Positions 26,101 to 35,047 of a DNA stretch of 64,000 bases are shown here, in pieces. This DNA comes from Blautia coccoides (GTDB lineage Bacteria > Bacillota > Clostridia > Lachnospirales > Lachnospiraceae): the NCBI RefSeq assembly GCF_034355335.1, contig NZ_CP136422.1, positions 1,863,001-1,927,000 of the forward strand, read 5' to 3'. The number at the start of each line of letters is the position of its first letter. The first letter of the stretch is position 1. Below the pieces are notes generated by a model. The model worked only from the letters and a program-made list of their open reading frames with translations, did not search any database and had not been told where the DNA came from. The position numbers were made by a program, and so were the translations under genes.

Positions 26101-26961
26101 AAGGATGAGGACAGAGGTCTGTACAAAGCAGACAGCATTCATATCTGCGCGCATAAGATTGCACAGCCAACTGTATTTATTCCGGTATTCCCGGGAACCA
26201 ACTGTGAATATGACAGCAGAAAAGCTTTTGAGAGAGCCGGCGCAAATGTTATTACAAAAGTATTCAAGAACCTGGATGCAGCGGATATCCGTGATTCTGT
26301 TGAAGCCTTTGAAAAATCCATTGACCAGGCACAGATCATAATGTTCCCGGGCGGATTCTCAGCAGGTGATGAACCGGACGGCTCCGCAAAATTCTTCGCA
26401 ACCGCGTTCCAGAATGCAAAGATCAAAGACGCGGTTATGAGACTGGTCAACGAAAGAGACGGCCTTGCTCTTGGTATCTGCAACGGATTCCAGGCACTGG
26501 TTAAGCTGGGACTCGTACCAAACGGAGAGATCACAGGACAGACAGCCGATTCCCCGACTCTGACATACAACACGATTGGACGCCACATATCCAAAATGGT
26601 TTACACAAAAGTGGTCTCCAACAAATCCCCATGGCTGCAGAAAGCTGTACTGGGCAATGTCTACGCAAATCCTGCATCTCACGGTGAGGGACGCTTTGTG
26701 GCAAATGAAGAGTGGATCCGGAAGCTCTTTGCAAACGGTCAGGTAGCTACTCAGTATTGTGACCTGGACGGCAATGTGACTATGGATGAAGAGTGGAATG
26801 TAAACGGTTCTTACGCTTCTATTGAGGGTATCACCAGCCCTGACGGACGTATTTTGGGCAAGATGGCTCACAGTGAGCGCCGTGACTGCGGTGTGGCCAT
26901 GAATATTTATGGTGAGCAGGATATTCAGATTTTTGAATCCGGTGTGGAATATTTTAAATAA
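23194..26961 (+). CDS. purL: Phosphoribosylformylglycinamidine synthase, single-chain
   Basis: FGAM synthase of 1255 residues, converting FGAR, glutamine and ATP to FGAM in purine synthesis. Linker and synthetase domains: YWSDHCRHTTF, NFKNETHNHPTEIEPFGGAATCLGG, GRTGRDGCGGATGSS, FGAGGVSVAIGEL. The C-terminal class I glutaminase starts near residue 1000 with FIPVFPGTNCEYDS; its catalytic Cys is in LGICNGFQAL and the His/Glu pair in SHGEGRF. The frame opens at 23158, but GAAAGGAG precedes ATG 23194. It is a stand-alone gene here, as in many Lachnospiraceae that use the long fused form. Confidence 0.97.
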   Translation: MSSVRRVYVEKKPAFAVQAKELSHEISTYLGIKDVAGVRVLIRYDVENISDEAFEKACNCVFSEPPVDVLYQETFEKKEGDRVFSVEFLPGQFDQRADSAVQCIQFLKADEEPIIRSATTYVIEGNISDEEFEAVKEHCINPVDSREADAAKPETLVANFDDPADVKIFEGFREMPEAELKELYSSLNLAMTFKDFQHIQNYFINEEKRDPSMTEIRVLDTYWSDHCRHTTFSTELKNVVFGEGDYKEPIVKTYEKYLADRQVIYKDRDDKFVCLMDLALMAMKKLKAEGKLEDQEESDEINACSIVVPVDVDGREEEWLINFKNETHNHPTEIEPFGGAATCLGGAIRDPLSGRTYVYQAMRVTGAADPTVSVKDTMKGKLPQKKLVRSAAHGYSSYGNQIGLATGYVKEVYHPNYVAKRMEIGAVLGAAPRRAVIRENSDPNDIIILLGGRTGRDGCGGATGSSKVHTEESIETCGAEVQKGNAPTERKIQRLFRREEVSRIIKKCNDFGAGGVSVAIGELAAGLQIDLDKVPKKYAGLDGTEIAISESQERMAVVVDPKDVEQFLDYAKEENLEAIPVAVVTESPRLVMNWRGNTIVDLSRAFLDTNGAHQETDVYVDVPNREGNVLDRAEESVDVKKRWMDTLSDLNTCSQKGLVEMFDSSIGAGSVLMPYGGKYQLTETQAMVAKVPVLNGKTETVTMMSYGFDPYLSSWSPYHGAVYAVTESVARIVAAGGDHSKIRFTFQEYFRRMTEDPHRWSQPFAALLGAYAAQMGFGLPSIGGKDSMSGTFNEIDVPPTLVSFAVDVAKEKDIITPELKTPGDKLVWLRAPKAEYDLPDFEALKEQYSKLHEDIQAGRVVAAYALDRSGIASAVSKMAFGNQMGVKIEHNVDERDLFSAGFGDIICEVKADKVGELAVTYTVIGEVTDKAAIEYKDMSISMAEALETWKAPLEKVFKTRSGSETDDITKDEDRGLYKADSIHICAHKIAQPTVFIPVFPGTNCEYDSRKAFERAGANVITKVFKNLDAADIRDSVEAFEKSIDQAQIIMFPGGFSAGDEPDGSAKFFATAFQNAKIKDAVMRLVNERDGLALGICNGFQALVKLGLVPNGEITGQTADSPTLTYNTIGRHISKMVYTKVVSNKSPWLQKAVLGNVYANPASHGEGRFVANEEWIRKLFANGQVATQYCDLDGNVTMDEEWNVNGSYASIEGITSPDGRILGKMAHSERRDCGVAMNIYGEQDIQIFESGVEYFK

Positions 26962-26983
26962 ATGATTCGGTAATGGCAGCCGT

Positions 26984-27505
26984 TCAGCGCAGCAGATGCG
27001 CAGACCTGCGCAATAGTAACCGGTAATATATTTTATATAACAAAAAAACCGCGTGGTTAGGAGAGAAAACGGGCAAAAGTTGATAGTCAGGCAGCCAGAT
27101 TTTCACGGATTTTTTCAACGCAGATTTAGCGGAACGCATGACAGCCGCCTTATGACACCCCTGCATTTTGGCAATCTCCGAGTAAGAGTAACCGTAGGCA
27201 AAATGCAGGATAAATCTCTCACGTTGCTGCGGTGGAATATCTTGCAGAACGGCCTGTATTTCCCGCAGCTGTTCTATGCGTTCATAGGTCTGCTCCAAAG
27301 GTTCCGTCGTCAGTTCATGCAACGCGAAAAAAAGCGATGATCTCTTTCGGCGTCTGTTTTGCATGAGTATCATAGAACTGTTTTGGTTCGCCGCAGGCAT
27401 AAGGACAGCTTGCGGCAGCCTGACAAGGTGGCGTAGGGCCAGGGCCGCTGTGATTAAAACGGATTCCCCGGGAGCCAGATGAATTACTTTGATGGCTTTT
27501 ACCAT
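26984..27505 (-). pseudogene. Sigma-70-like region 4 protein, probably a damaged mobile-element sigma factor
   Basis: The 173-residue frame contains a good sigma region 4 (residues about 78-135: EIQAVLQDIPPQQRERFILHF, YGYSYSEIAKMQGCHKAAVMRS). The part before it is Leu/Arg-rich and unlike any sigma region 2. A second frame on the same strand (27515-27315) supplies MFYYGKSHQ and a THAKQTPKEII stretch, suggesting frameshifts. Such sigma-like proteins accompany Clostridia integrative elements. The tail after residue 140 also looks like read-through. I take it as a remnant; an intact small regulator is possible. Confidence 0.5.
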
Positions 27506-27620
27506 AATAGAACATCTCCGATTTTTGTATTAGAGGGTTTATCCCTCTTATCTATGGGAGATTAGAGAACCTGTAAATTAAAGGGGAACGATACAATTTT
27601 CAAAAAATAAATAGAAAAAG

Positions 27621-27744
27621 GCAAGGGCAGTATCGCGTGGATACTGCCCTTGCTCAGACTGTAGACAAAACGGTTCGCGATGTCATGTCCGCGAACCGTT
27701 TTGTCTACAGTCTGAAAAGCGCGTGCCTTCGGACACGCGCTTTT
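27621..27744. repeat. Three consecutive perfect hairpins
   Basis: Hairpin 1: 13-bp stem, 27621-27633 with 27641-27653. Hairpin 2: 25-bp stem, 27655-27679 with 27690-27714, 10-base loop. Hairpin 3: 11-bp stem, 27715-27725 with 27734-27744, CCTTCGGA loop and A/T flanks, which can serve as the terminator of the minus-strand kinase gene ending at 27755. The first two have no coding explanation. Confidence 0.85.
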
Positions 27745-27754
27745 AGTGCTAGAT

Positions 27755-30313
27755 TTAGATTAAATACCTTTTTAGTAAGCGGGTCAATTCTATATCATCG
27801 ATCGGTTTTGCTATATGGGCATTCATACCGCACTCCAGGCAATGCTGTATGTCGTCAGAAAAAGCATCTGCGCTCATAGCTATAATTGGAACAGATAGGG
27901 CGTTAGGATGATTCAGTCCACGGATAGCTTTTGTGGCCTCATACCCTGTCATATGCGGCATCCGTATGTCCATAAGAATGGCATCGTAATATCCCTCTGG
28001 TGATCTTTGGAACTTGTCCAGACAGATCAGGCCATCCTCTGCCCAATCCAGTTCCACCCCTAAATCGGATAGCAATTCTTTAGCAACTTCCCAGTTTAGT
28101 TCATTATCCTCAGCAAGCAGAATACGACGTCCGGATAGATCGATATTGGGGTTCAATGTCTGATCATTTTCTGTTTCAGCGTCCATATACTGACGCAAAG
28201 CATGATACAGCGTGGATTTAAAAAGGGGTTTGGAAATAAAACCACTAATACCTGCTTCACGAGCCTCCGCTTCAAATTCACTCCAGTCATATGCAGAAAT
28301 CAGCAAAATCGGCACTTCATCTCCTAAATTACGTCGGATTTCCTTTGCAACCTGAATCCCATTCATGCCTGGCAGTTTCCAGTCTAATAGAATGATTTGA
28401 TAATCATCTCTTTTTTTATGGTGTTGAATTACCAGATTTATCGCTTTTTCTCCACTTAATGTCCATTCTGCTTTTATTCCGATAGATTTTAGCGTGTCCG
28501 TTGCTGTCTCACATAACAATTCGTCATCATCAACCACCAGCATATTCCACGAGGGAAGGACCATATCCATCTCCTCAGCAACCGCTTTTTCAAAATCAAA
28601 GCTGAGAAAGAACTCGGTGCCTTTATCAAGTTCACTTTTTATATCAATGGTTCCCTCCATCGCGTCCACAATGTACTTAGTAATCGCCATTCCCAAACCA
28701 GCACCCTCAGTTTTATGTATTCTGGCTCCATCTGCACGGCTATAGGATTCATATATTTTTTTCAGGAAATCTGGCGACATACCAATTCCGTTATCCTTGA
28801 CCTTAATATGAATTCGGACATAGTTTTCTCCTTTCGGAGATTTTTTTTCAGAGAGGGATAATTGTATCGAACCGCCCTCCGGTGTATACTTTGTTGCGTT
28901 CGATAAAAGGTTTAACAAAACCTGATTCAAGCGTACTCCATCGCACCACACATTTTCGGTTAAGATATTTTCAACATGTATGTCAAAGGTTTGCCTTTTT
29001 GTCTTAACCTGTGGCTGCATAATATTAACGATTCCTTCAACAACTTCCTTTAATGAAATTTGTTCTGTTGTTAAAGTTAATTTCCCGCTTTCAATTTTAG
29101 ACATATCCAAAACATCATTGATCAGCCTTAATAGATGTTTACTTGATAATGTAATTTTTCTAAGGCAGTTCTGTACCTGTTTTCGGTCATCTATGTGAGC
29201 TGTGGCAATTGCGGTCATGCCTACGATTGCATTCATGGGCGTACGGATATCGTGGCTCATATTTGCTAAAAATTCGCTTTTGGCTTTGTTCGCTTCAAGA
29301 GCCGACTGCCGGGCCTTCTCCAATTCATGCACCTGAGAACGGGTTATGGAGAAATACCGAAGAAAAATCAATGTTAGGATAATCAAAACAGAAGCACAAG
29401 ACAATAATGTCATGAACATACGCTGGCTGCTCAGATTGTTTATGGAATCGTCCAATATATCATAAGGCATAACCGACACTAAATACCACTCAGAACAGGG
29501 TAATGATATACCGTATATTTGCCGTTCCTCACCATTCACTTCAAGTGTTGTGGTAAATTCTTTATGGTTTTTTAGTGCAGCACCAAATTCTTTAACTGAA
29601 TTTTCTACAGATAACTCCTTGGCCGTAGAATCAAGCTGCTTTTGTAGTTGTTCAAAGAAATGACACAACTCCGTGTTAGAGTTCTGTATTACAAAACTAC
29701 CGTCTGGCCTGATGATATGATAATACATTAACTGCCCGTCATCCGCTGAGAAAAGGAAGTCGGTAACATATTCCAGAGGGACAGCTGCGATCAGGCCCGT
29801 GCTCTTATCGCCATTGTTCATCGGATAAGCAGCGTCAACGCCAAACAATACTACCTCATTTCCAGAAGAATCAACACCTACAGCGACTCGTTGTTCTCCA
29901 TGCAATAATGCTTCTACAAAAGGTTCTGGATTAAGTGGCTGTATGGATTCTCCATAAATTGTCTGAAACTCTCCCTCGACAGAACAAAGCGCTAAATAGT
30001 CAAATCCCCTAACCTGCGCCCTGAAGATGAGTTCCTCATATAGAGTCTCCTTATCCTGATTATCTGCTGAAACAACAGAAACAACGCCGCTGACCTGATC
30101 AAAACGCAGTTTAATCACAGTTTCAAAGTGTCTGGACATCTCTTTATTCATTCCAGACATATAAATATTTCCAATTTCATAAACGGCATTTTTACTTTTT
30201 CGGTTCATATAGATTCTGAGCAGACTGAAAATAATAATACTAAATATTAATAGTCCAATGAAACTGTATATCAGAAAACGTGTTGTAGAATCCTTGGTTT
30301 TACTATTTCTCAT
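27755..30313 (-). CDS. Hybrid sensor histidine kinase with two receiver domains
   Basis: Membrane kinase of 852 residues. Membrane segments near residues 13-33 and 295-320 frame an extracellular sensor of Cache type. Then come HisKA with [16 protein letters not shown] (phospho-His near residue 355), HATPase ([18 protein letters not shown]), receiver 1 ([19 protein letters not shown]) and receiver 2 ([20 protein letters not shown]). Both receivers keep the phosphoacceptor Asp. With the Hpt protein and the response regulator encoded just upstream on the same strand it forms a multistep phosphorelay. Five bases separate it from the Hpt stop. The signal is unknown. Confidence 0.92.
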   Translation of the reverse strand: MRNSKTKDSTTRFLIYSFIGLLIFSIIIFSLLRIYMNRKSKNAVYEIGNIYMSGMNKEMSRHFETVIKLRFDQVSGVVSVVSADNQDKETLYEELIFRAQVRGFDYLALCSVEGEFQTIYGESIQPLNPEPFVEALLHGEQRVAVGVDSSGNEVVLFGVDAAYPMNNGDKSTGLIAAVPLEYVTDFLFSADDGQLMYYHIIRPDGSFVIQNSNTELCHFFEQLQKQLDSTAKELSVENSVKEFGAALKNHKEFTTTLEVNGEERQIYGISLPCSEWYLVSVMPYDILDDSINNLSSQRMFMTLLSCASVLIILTLIFLRYFSITRSQVHELEKARQSALEANKAKSEFLANMSHDIRTPMNAIVGMTAIATAHIDDRKQVQNCLRKITLSSKHLLRLINDVLDMSKIESGKLTLTTEQISLKEVVEGIVNIMQPQVKTKRQTFDIHVENILTENVWCDGVRLNQVLLNLLSNATKYTPEGGSIQLSLSEKKSPKGENYVRIHIKVKDNGIGMSPDFLKKIYESYSRADGARIHKTEGAGLGMAITKYIVDAMEGTIDIKSELDKGTEFFLSFDFEKAVAEEMDMVLPSWNMLVVDDDELLCETATDTLKSIGIKAEWTLSGEKAINLVIQHHKKRDDYQIILLDWKLPGMNGIQVAKEIRRNLGDEVPILLISAYDWSEFEAEAREAGISGFISKPLFKSTLYHALRQYMDAETENDQTLNPNIDLSGRRILLAEDNELNWEVAKELLSDLGVELDWAEDGLICLDKFQRSPEGYYDAILMDIRMPHMTGYEATKAIRGLNHPNALSVPIIAMSADAFSDDIQHCLECGMNAHIAKPIDDIELTRLLKRYLI

Positions 30314-30318
30314 TGATG

Positions 30319-30687
30319 TTATTCCTCCCTGGAATTCTTAAAATCTTTAATAACATTGATGGTTTCATAGTAATCCTTTGATAATTTCGGCATCATATCG
30401 ACAGCCTTATTCCAATCGTTTTCTTTTAATGCGTTTGTTACCAAACTACTGCTTTCAAACAATCTGGTAAATGAAAGATTTTGACAAATTCCTTTGAGTG
30501 TATGAACGGCTCTTAGAGCCTCTTCATAGTCCTTATTCTCCATAGACGCTTCAAACAAATGAAAGCTTTTATCGTCCAGGAATTTATACATAAATTTCTG
30601 AACGATTTGCTCACGGCGCAGTCTACCCAGCACTTCATCAAAATCGCCGCCAAATTTTATATAACAATCTTTTAGATTCATAATCAC
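30319..30687 (-). CDS. Hpt phosphotransfer protein
   Basis: Small helical protein of 122 residues with the Hpt motif [12 protein letters not shown]; its His is the phosphate carrier. It lies between the response regulator and the hybrid kinase genes on one strand with gaps of 12 and 5 bases. It is thus the likely shuttle between the kinase's receivers and the c-di-GMP response regulator. Confidence 0.88.
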   Translation of the reverse strand: MIMNLKDCYIKFGGDFDEVLGRLRREQIVQKFMYKFLDDKSFHLFEASMENKDYEEALRAVHTLKGICQNLSFTRLFESSSLVTNALKENDWNKAVDMMPKLSKDYYETINVIKDFKNSREE

Positions 30688-30699
30688 AATTCCTCCTTT

Positions 30700-32352
30700 T
30701 TAAATGCCGTCTGCGCTGCCTACCATCTCGTTCAGAAAACAAATGGTCACCTGATTTTTTTGTTTTTTTGATTGATACATCATATTGTCTGCAACTTTGA
30801 ACAGTTTTTTTGCGGTTCCGCTTCCATATGCTCCACCTATGCTTACAGACATATGTAGTTCTGGATGTCCGTCAATTATCAGACCATCAACAGAATACCT
30901 GATCCTCTCCAGTTTTTTTTCAAATATCTCTTGAGGTATACCGAAAAAGATGATTACAAATTCATCGCCGCCATAACGAATAACTGCATCTGTTTTTCGC
31001 ACACAGGATAAAACAGTTTGTGCAATGCTCTGCAATACGATATCGCCTACATCGTGGCCATAATTATCATTGATGTACTTAAAATTATCTACATCTATTA
31101 CAACCATTGCCTGAATATCATCTGCGCCTTGAAAATGCTCGTCATAATAGCGGCGATTGTAAATACTGGTTAAGGAATCAATATATAATAACTGCAGTTG
31201 CTGCTGTTTGCGAGACAAGACGGTGTATTTTTCATAGGAAAACAGCCTATCGTAGTCTATTTTATTTCTTATATCCTGAATATTTTTAGTTTCTTGTTCC
31301 TGGGAGACATCCATTAGCTCGTTTTCAAGTGTATCTGCAATTTCTTGCAGGCACAGTAAAAGGGTAGGATTAAATGCACCACATTGTCCTTCTAAAATCA
31401 TTTTCAAAGCTTCTTCATGTGGATAAGCTTTCTTATAGCATCGCTCACTGGTCAAGGCATCGTATACATCGGCCAGCGCAACCGCTTGAGCGGCTATGGG
31501 AATTTCGTCTCCCTTTAATCCATCCGGGTAACCATTGCCATCATACCTTTCGTGGTGCCATCGGCAGATCTCAGAAGCCACTTTGACAAGCGGAGCTTCC
31601 TGCTGCTCTATGGGCAGGTCTAACAGCATGTTAGCACCGATCACTGAGTGCTTTTTTATCACTTCAAATTCCTCTGCCGTAAGTCGGCTGGGTTTATTTA
31701 ATATTGCATCTGAAATTGAGATTTTCCCAATATCATGCAGCGCAGAAGCAGTGCTGATCAAAGAAATATCTGCTTTAGACAAAGGATATTGATCTGTCAG
31801 CTGAACCAACTGCTTCAGCAAATATTTTGTAATCGTATTAACATGCAGTATATGTAGGCCGCTCTCTCCATTACGAAATTCCACAATATGAGACAGAATT
31901 GAGATCATCAACTTATTATTCTTTTCCTGCTCGTGAAATTGTTCTGCAATAATTTTTTCAAGGCGCTGCTGCCTTGCGTATAAAAACATCGTATTAGAAA
32001 TTCGACGCTGGACAATGGTTGAATCAAAAGGCCGGCTGATATAGTCAAAAGCGCCCAAGTCATAGGCCCTCTTTATATTAGCAGGAGTGTCATCAGCAGA
32101 AATCATAATAACAGCGAAGGTGTCATTCCAATGGTATTTGTTTATGCAAGCTAATACTTCAAATCCGTCTATTTCAGGCATCATAATATCCAGAAGCAGA
32201 AGGGAGAAATCAGCCCTTTGCTTTGAAAGGAGAGAAATTGCTTCTACACCATTCTCAGCCTCAACCACATCATATCGCTCTTCCAAAATATCTACCAAAA
32301 GAGCTCGATTCATTTCTGAATCGTCCACAATTAAAATTTTTTGTTTATCCAT
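30700..32352 (-). CDS. Response regulator with HD-GYP and GGDEF domains
   Basis: Protein of 550 residues. Receiver at 1-120 (ILIVDDSEMN, LLLDIMMPEIDG). HD-GYP at about 150-325, with ALHDIGKISI and HHERYDGNGYPDGLKG, the full c-di-GMP phosphodiesterase signature. GGDEF at about 390-540, with YIDSLTSIYNRRYYD and RYGGDEF. An RxxD inhibitory site (RKTD) stands exactly five residues before GGDEF. Both catalytic signatures look intact, so it may both make and destroy c-di-GMP under receiver control. It is the first gene of the phosphorelay unit, divergent from the GntR-like gene. Confidence 0.92.
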   Translation of the reverse strand: MDKQKILIVDDSEMNRALLVDILEERYDVVEAENGVEAISLLSKQRADFSLLLLDIMMPEIDGFEVLACINKYHWNDTFAVIMISADDTPANIKRAYDLGAFDYISRPFDSTIVQRRISNTMFLYARQQRLEKIIAEQFHEQEKNNKLMISILSHIVEFRNGESGLHILHVNTITKYLLKQLVQLTDQYPLSKADISLISTASALHDIGKISISDAILNKPSRLTAEEFEVIKKHSVIGANMLLDLPIEQQEAPLVKVASEICRWHHERYDGNGYPDGLKGDEIPIAAQAVALADVYDALTSERCYKKAYPHEEALKMILEGQCGAFNPTLLLCLQEIADTLENELMDVSQEQETKNIQDIRNKIDYDRLFSYEKYTVLSRKQQQLQLLYIDSLTSIYNRRYYDEHFQGADDIQAMVVIDVDNFKYINDNYGHDVGDIVLQSIAQTVLSCVRKTDAVIRYGGDEFVIIFFGIPQEIFEKKLERIRYSVDGLIIDGHPELHMSVSIGGAYGSGTAKKLFKVADNMMYQSKKQKNQVTICFLNEMVGSADGI

Positions 32353-32511
32353 GATACTTAACGCTTTCCTAATATTTTCGCATTTTTATTATAAATGTTA
32401 TCCTTACATACTGGCAATATCCATATTGGTAAGGTGTACAAATAGGTAAGCGCTTTTTATACTGACAAAATAGACTCATCATGATATAATCAGACAGATA
32501 GGAGGCGAGTT

Positions 32512-33975
32512 ATGAAACCACAAGAGACAAAATTTGAATTTGTATATAATGAAATTAAGCAGTGTATTTTAGATGGACAGATACCTCATGGAAATGCTTT
32601 GCCATCTTCAAGGATGTATTGCGAACAATTCCATGTTAGCAGGTATACGATTAACCGTGTTTTCGATGCATTGAGAGCGGAAGGACTGGTTGATATCCGG
32701 CCTCGCCTTGCGCCGATTGTTGTTTCAACAAAAGATACCTGTAATTCATCAAGCACTGTTCTTGAGATTCTAAAACAAAAGGAATGTATTTTACAGGTAT
32801 ATCAAACTTTTGCTCTAATACTGCCTTCACTTTTGGTTTTTTCCTTACAGGGATGTGATGTGGAGGTACTGCCTTACTATAAACAGGCTGTGAAAGCATT
32901 GCGTTTAGGATATACTGCTGGTGGATGGCGTCCTCCCTCTAAATTAGGATACGAGATATTAAGAATAGGCGGTAATTCCCTATTCAGCGAACTCTACTCT
33001 ACGTTTGGCCTTTATAATAAACTTACATTTTTTACAGAAGAGTGTACTTATTTCTCTAAGCATTTTTCACAGGAAGCGGTATCTGTAGCCAATGTCATTC
33101 CAGATGTCTTAAAAGGCGATGATCCACACATAAAGTACAACTTGCTCTCAAATATGTATCAGAAACTTACGGAATTCATTGAAAATACCTTAAATTATCT
33201 GTCAGAGGCCACCCCAAAATGTCATTCACAAACTGGTTTGAGGTTTTCATGGAACCCCATGCGTGGTCAGGATTATTGTTACTCAAAAATTGTTGATGAC
33301 TTGAATTTAAAAATCGGTCTTGGAGAGTATTCTGTTGGAATGTTTCTACCATATGAAAAGCAACTGGCCAACCAGTATGAGGTCTCTATATCGACGGTCA
33401 GAAAGGCATTATCAGAGCTCGAGCAAAGAGGTTTCGTAAAGACATTAAATGGTAAAGGCACTATAGTGATAGAACCGGATGATACGAAACTTCATCGGTT
33501 GGCTCTTAATTCCGGATATGTAGAAAAAGCACTACGTTACCTTCACGCTTTGCAGTTAATGGTACTAATTATTCGTCCTGCCGCTTTAGCTGCAGCTCCA
33601 CAGTTTACTAAAGAAGAACTGGACGAGTTGGCAGATAGATTTACCTCTTTTGACTCTATTTATTTGTCGGATATTTTGAAAGCCATAATGAGAAATACCA
33701 CGTTAGAACCTTTATATATTATATTGTCTGAAACCAATCATCTTCTTGAATGGGGACACCATTTTGCTTATTATCCGTCCAAGAAACATACACTTTCACA
33801 TCTCAACAAGCAAGTCATTCTTGCGCTTCAACAGTTAAGGGAAGGTAATGCAGACGCCTTTGCGGATAGCATAGCAGATTGTTATCGTTACAATTTGAGT
33901 CGTATGAAGAAGCATATGGTAGAAAAGTATAAATTTTATCATGTAGCTAATATTCGGGTTCCAGAAAAATATTAG
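32512..33975 (+). CDS. GntR-type regulator with two winged helices
   Basis: Protein of 487 residues. A GntR winged helix at residues 8-70 (LPSSRMYCEQFHVSRYTINRVFDALRAEGLVDIRP) is followed by a helical domain. A second GntR winged helix lies at about 265-325 (MFLPYEKQLANQYEVSISTVRKALSELEQRGFVKTLNGKG), then another helical domain. Duplicate HTH plus effector-like units in one chain are uncommon. GGAGGCGAG lies before the ATG. Divergent from the phosphorelay genes 159 bases away, so it may control them. Confidence 0.82.
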   Translation: MKPQETKFEFVYNEIKQCILDGQIPHGNALPSSRMYCEQFHVSRYTINRVFDALRAEGLVDIRPRLAPIVVSTKDTCNSSSTVLEILKQKECILQVYQTFALILPSLLVFSLQGCDVEVLPYYKQAVKALRLGYTAGGWRPPSKLGYEILRIGGNSLFSELYSTFGLYNKLTFFTEECTYFSKHFSQEAVSVANVIPDVLKGDDPHIKYNLLSNMYQKLTEFIENTLNYLSEATPKCHSQTGLRFSWNPMRGQDYCYSKIVDDLNLKIGLGEYSVGMFLPYEKQLANQYEVSISTVRKALSELEQRGFVKTLNGKGTIVIEPDDTKLHRLALNSGYVEKALRYLHALQLMVLIIRPAALAAAPQFTKEELDELADRFTSFDSIYLSDILKAIMRNTTLEPLYIILSETNHLLEWGHHFAYYPSKKHTLSHLNKQVILALQQLREGNADAFADSIADCYRYNLSRMKKHMVEKYKFYHVANIRVPEKY

Positions 33976-33987
33976 TTAGCAAGCAAT

Positions 33988-34007
33988 GGAAAAGGATATT
34001 CTTTTCC
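33988..34007 (+). terminator. Hairpin after the GntR-like gene
   Basis: GGAAAAG (33988-33994) pairs with CTTTTCC (34001-34007), with AAGC/GCTT as possible outer pairs. The T run is weak. Confidence 0.4.
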
Positions 34008-34321
34008 GCTTGTTGGGGAGTTCCCCAAGCCCCCGGCCCAACACAGAAGTGTGTGGGCAGAACACCATGCAGAGCATGGTGGCTGCCGCGCCCTGGCGGA
34101 CGCTTAAAGGTCAAGGACATAGCAAAAGCCGAGAACGGTGTCAAGGGTAAAATGAACGCGCCACGGCGCGCCCCTGACACCATTCCCGGCTTTTGCTTTT
34201 AGGTAGACAAGGCGGTAAAACCACAGTGCGGCTCTACCTGTCCTGCTTCTGATTTTTCTCTTTTTCCTGTTCGTAGTCCTGTACCTCTCAATACGCAGAA
34301 GTGCGTCTACACTTGCCTTGA
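34008..34321. other. Gene-free stretch, probable element debris
   Basis: About 310 bases with no convincing gene. Open frames on the minus strand are short and of odd composition. It lies directly before the relaxase and RepA remnants and is probably part of the same decayed mobile element. Confidence 0.4.
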
Positions 34322-34540
34322 CTATCTGCAATTCCAGGCTCTCTTTTCGTAAGCGTTTAAATCCTCATAAGCCGTTTTCTTCTTTGCAAGCAAATCAGCA
34401 TATTCCGCCTGCAAAATTTTGACCGTGGGCAGTTTCTTTGTGCCTAAATCGTTAAAGGCCCGTTTGGCTGATTCATGCAACAGCAGATCCGCTTCATGGG
34501 CAGAACGAAACGTCGCCTTTTCCCTGAGGCTGGCCTTGCT
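34322..34540 (-). pseudogene. Relaxase C-terminal remnant
   Basis: On the minus strand one frame reads EADLLLHESAKRAFNDLG, TKKLPTVKILQAEYADLL and AKKKTAYEDLNAYEK, then TAG at 34324-34322. This is the characteristic C-terminal helical tail of relaxases from Clostridia integrative elements (AAFDAMGLKKLPTVKxLQAEYAxLL in relatives). The catalytic N-terminal part is missing, and the sequence butts onto the RepA remnant within about 50 bases. It marks the scar of a deleted mobile element. Confidence 0.6.
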
Positions 34541-34588
34541 GCCGGATAGATAGATGGATCGGTATCATTCAATTCAGTATTATTCTTA

Positions 34589-34877
34589 TCAGTATTGATT
34601 GACTTCCTCCCTCCGAATGAAGTTCTTGACATAGATTTTGGTGGGGCGGCCCTGGTCCTGCTTCTGTGAAGTAGATGAACACCCGGTTTTGTTTGTCCAG
34701 CCAGTCGTTGCGTACGGAAAGCCCCATACGGTCCAACATCAAGCCATATAGAATTTTCGCGTCGCCAGTTGTCTGTTTGAAACCGGGGGCGGTGAACAAC
34801 ACCTTGGGAATCGGGTAAAAGGTATATTGCTCTGCCTCGGTGCCATAGAAGTATTCCAATGCGCCCGGCTCGGCCAT
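34589..34877 (-). pseudogene. repA: RepA_N-type replication initiator remnant
   Basis: From ATG 34877 the frame gives FYPIPKVLFTAPGF, AKILYGLMLDRMGLSV, NRVFIYFT: the N-terminal domain of RepA_N initiators found in Clostridia plasmids and integrative elements. After YFT the expected winged-helix segment is missing. A shifted frame resumes with KIYVKNFIRREEVNQY and stops at 34589. The gene has therefore lost an internal part and its frame, and is non-functional. Confidence 0.75.
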
Positions 34878-34912
34878 GTTTTCGCCCCCTTTCCTGGGGA
34901 CGGCTGCCCGAA

Positions 34913-34944
34913 AAAAGGGACACCGTAAAAACAGTGTCCCTTTT
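34913..34944. terminator. Strong hairpin between repA remnant and UroD-like gene
   Basis: AAAAGGGACAC (34913-34923) pairs exactly with GTGTCCCTTTT (34934-34944). A/T flanks on both sides make it usable in either direction. Confidence 0.7.
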
Positions 34945-35047
34945 CGTGCATGTTGCCTTAAACCCTTGCCCGTTTAGCCGTCTGCCTTATTATTTTTTAG
35001 TTCCCTTAATCGGCACCAGCTAATATGCCACGCGGTTTTTTTCTCTG

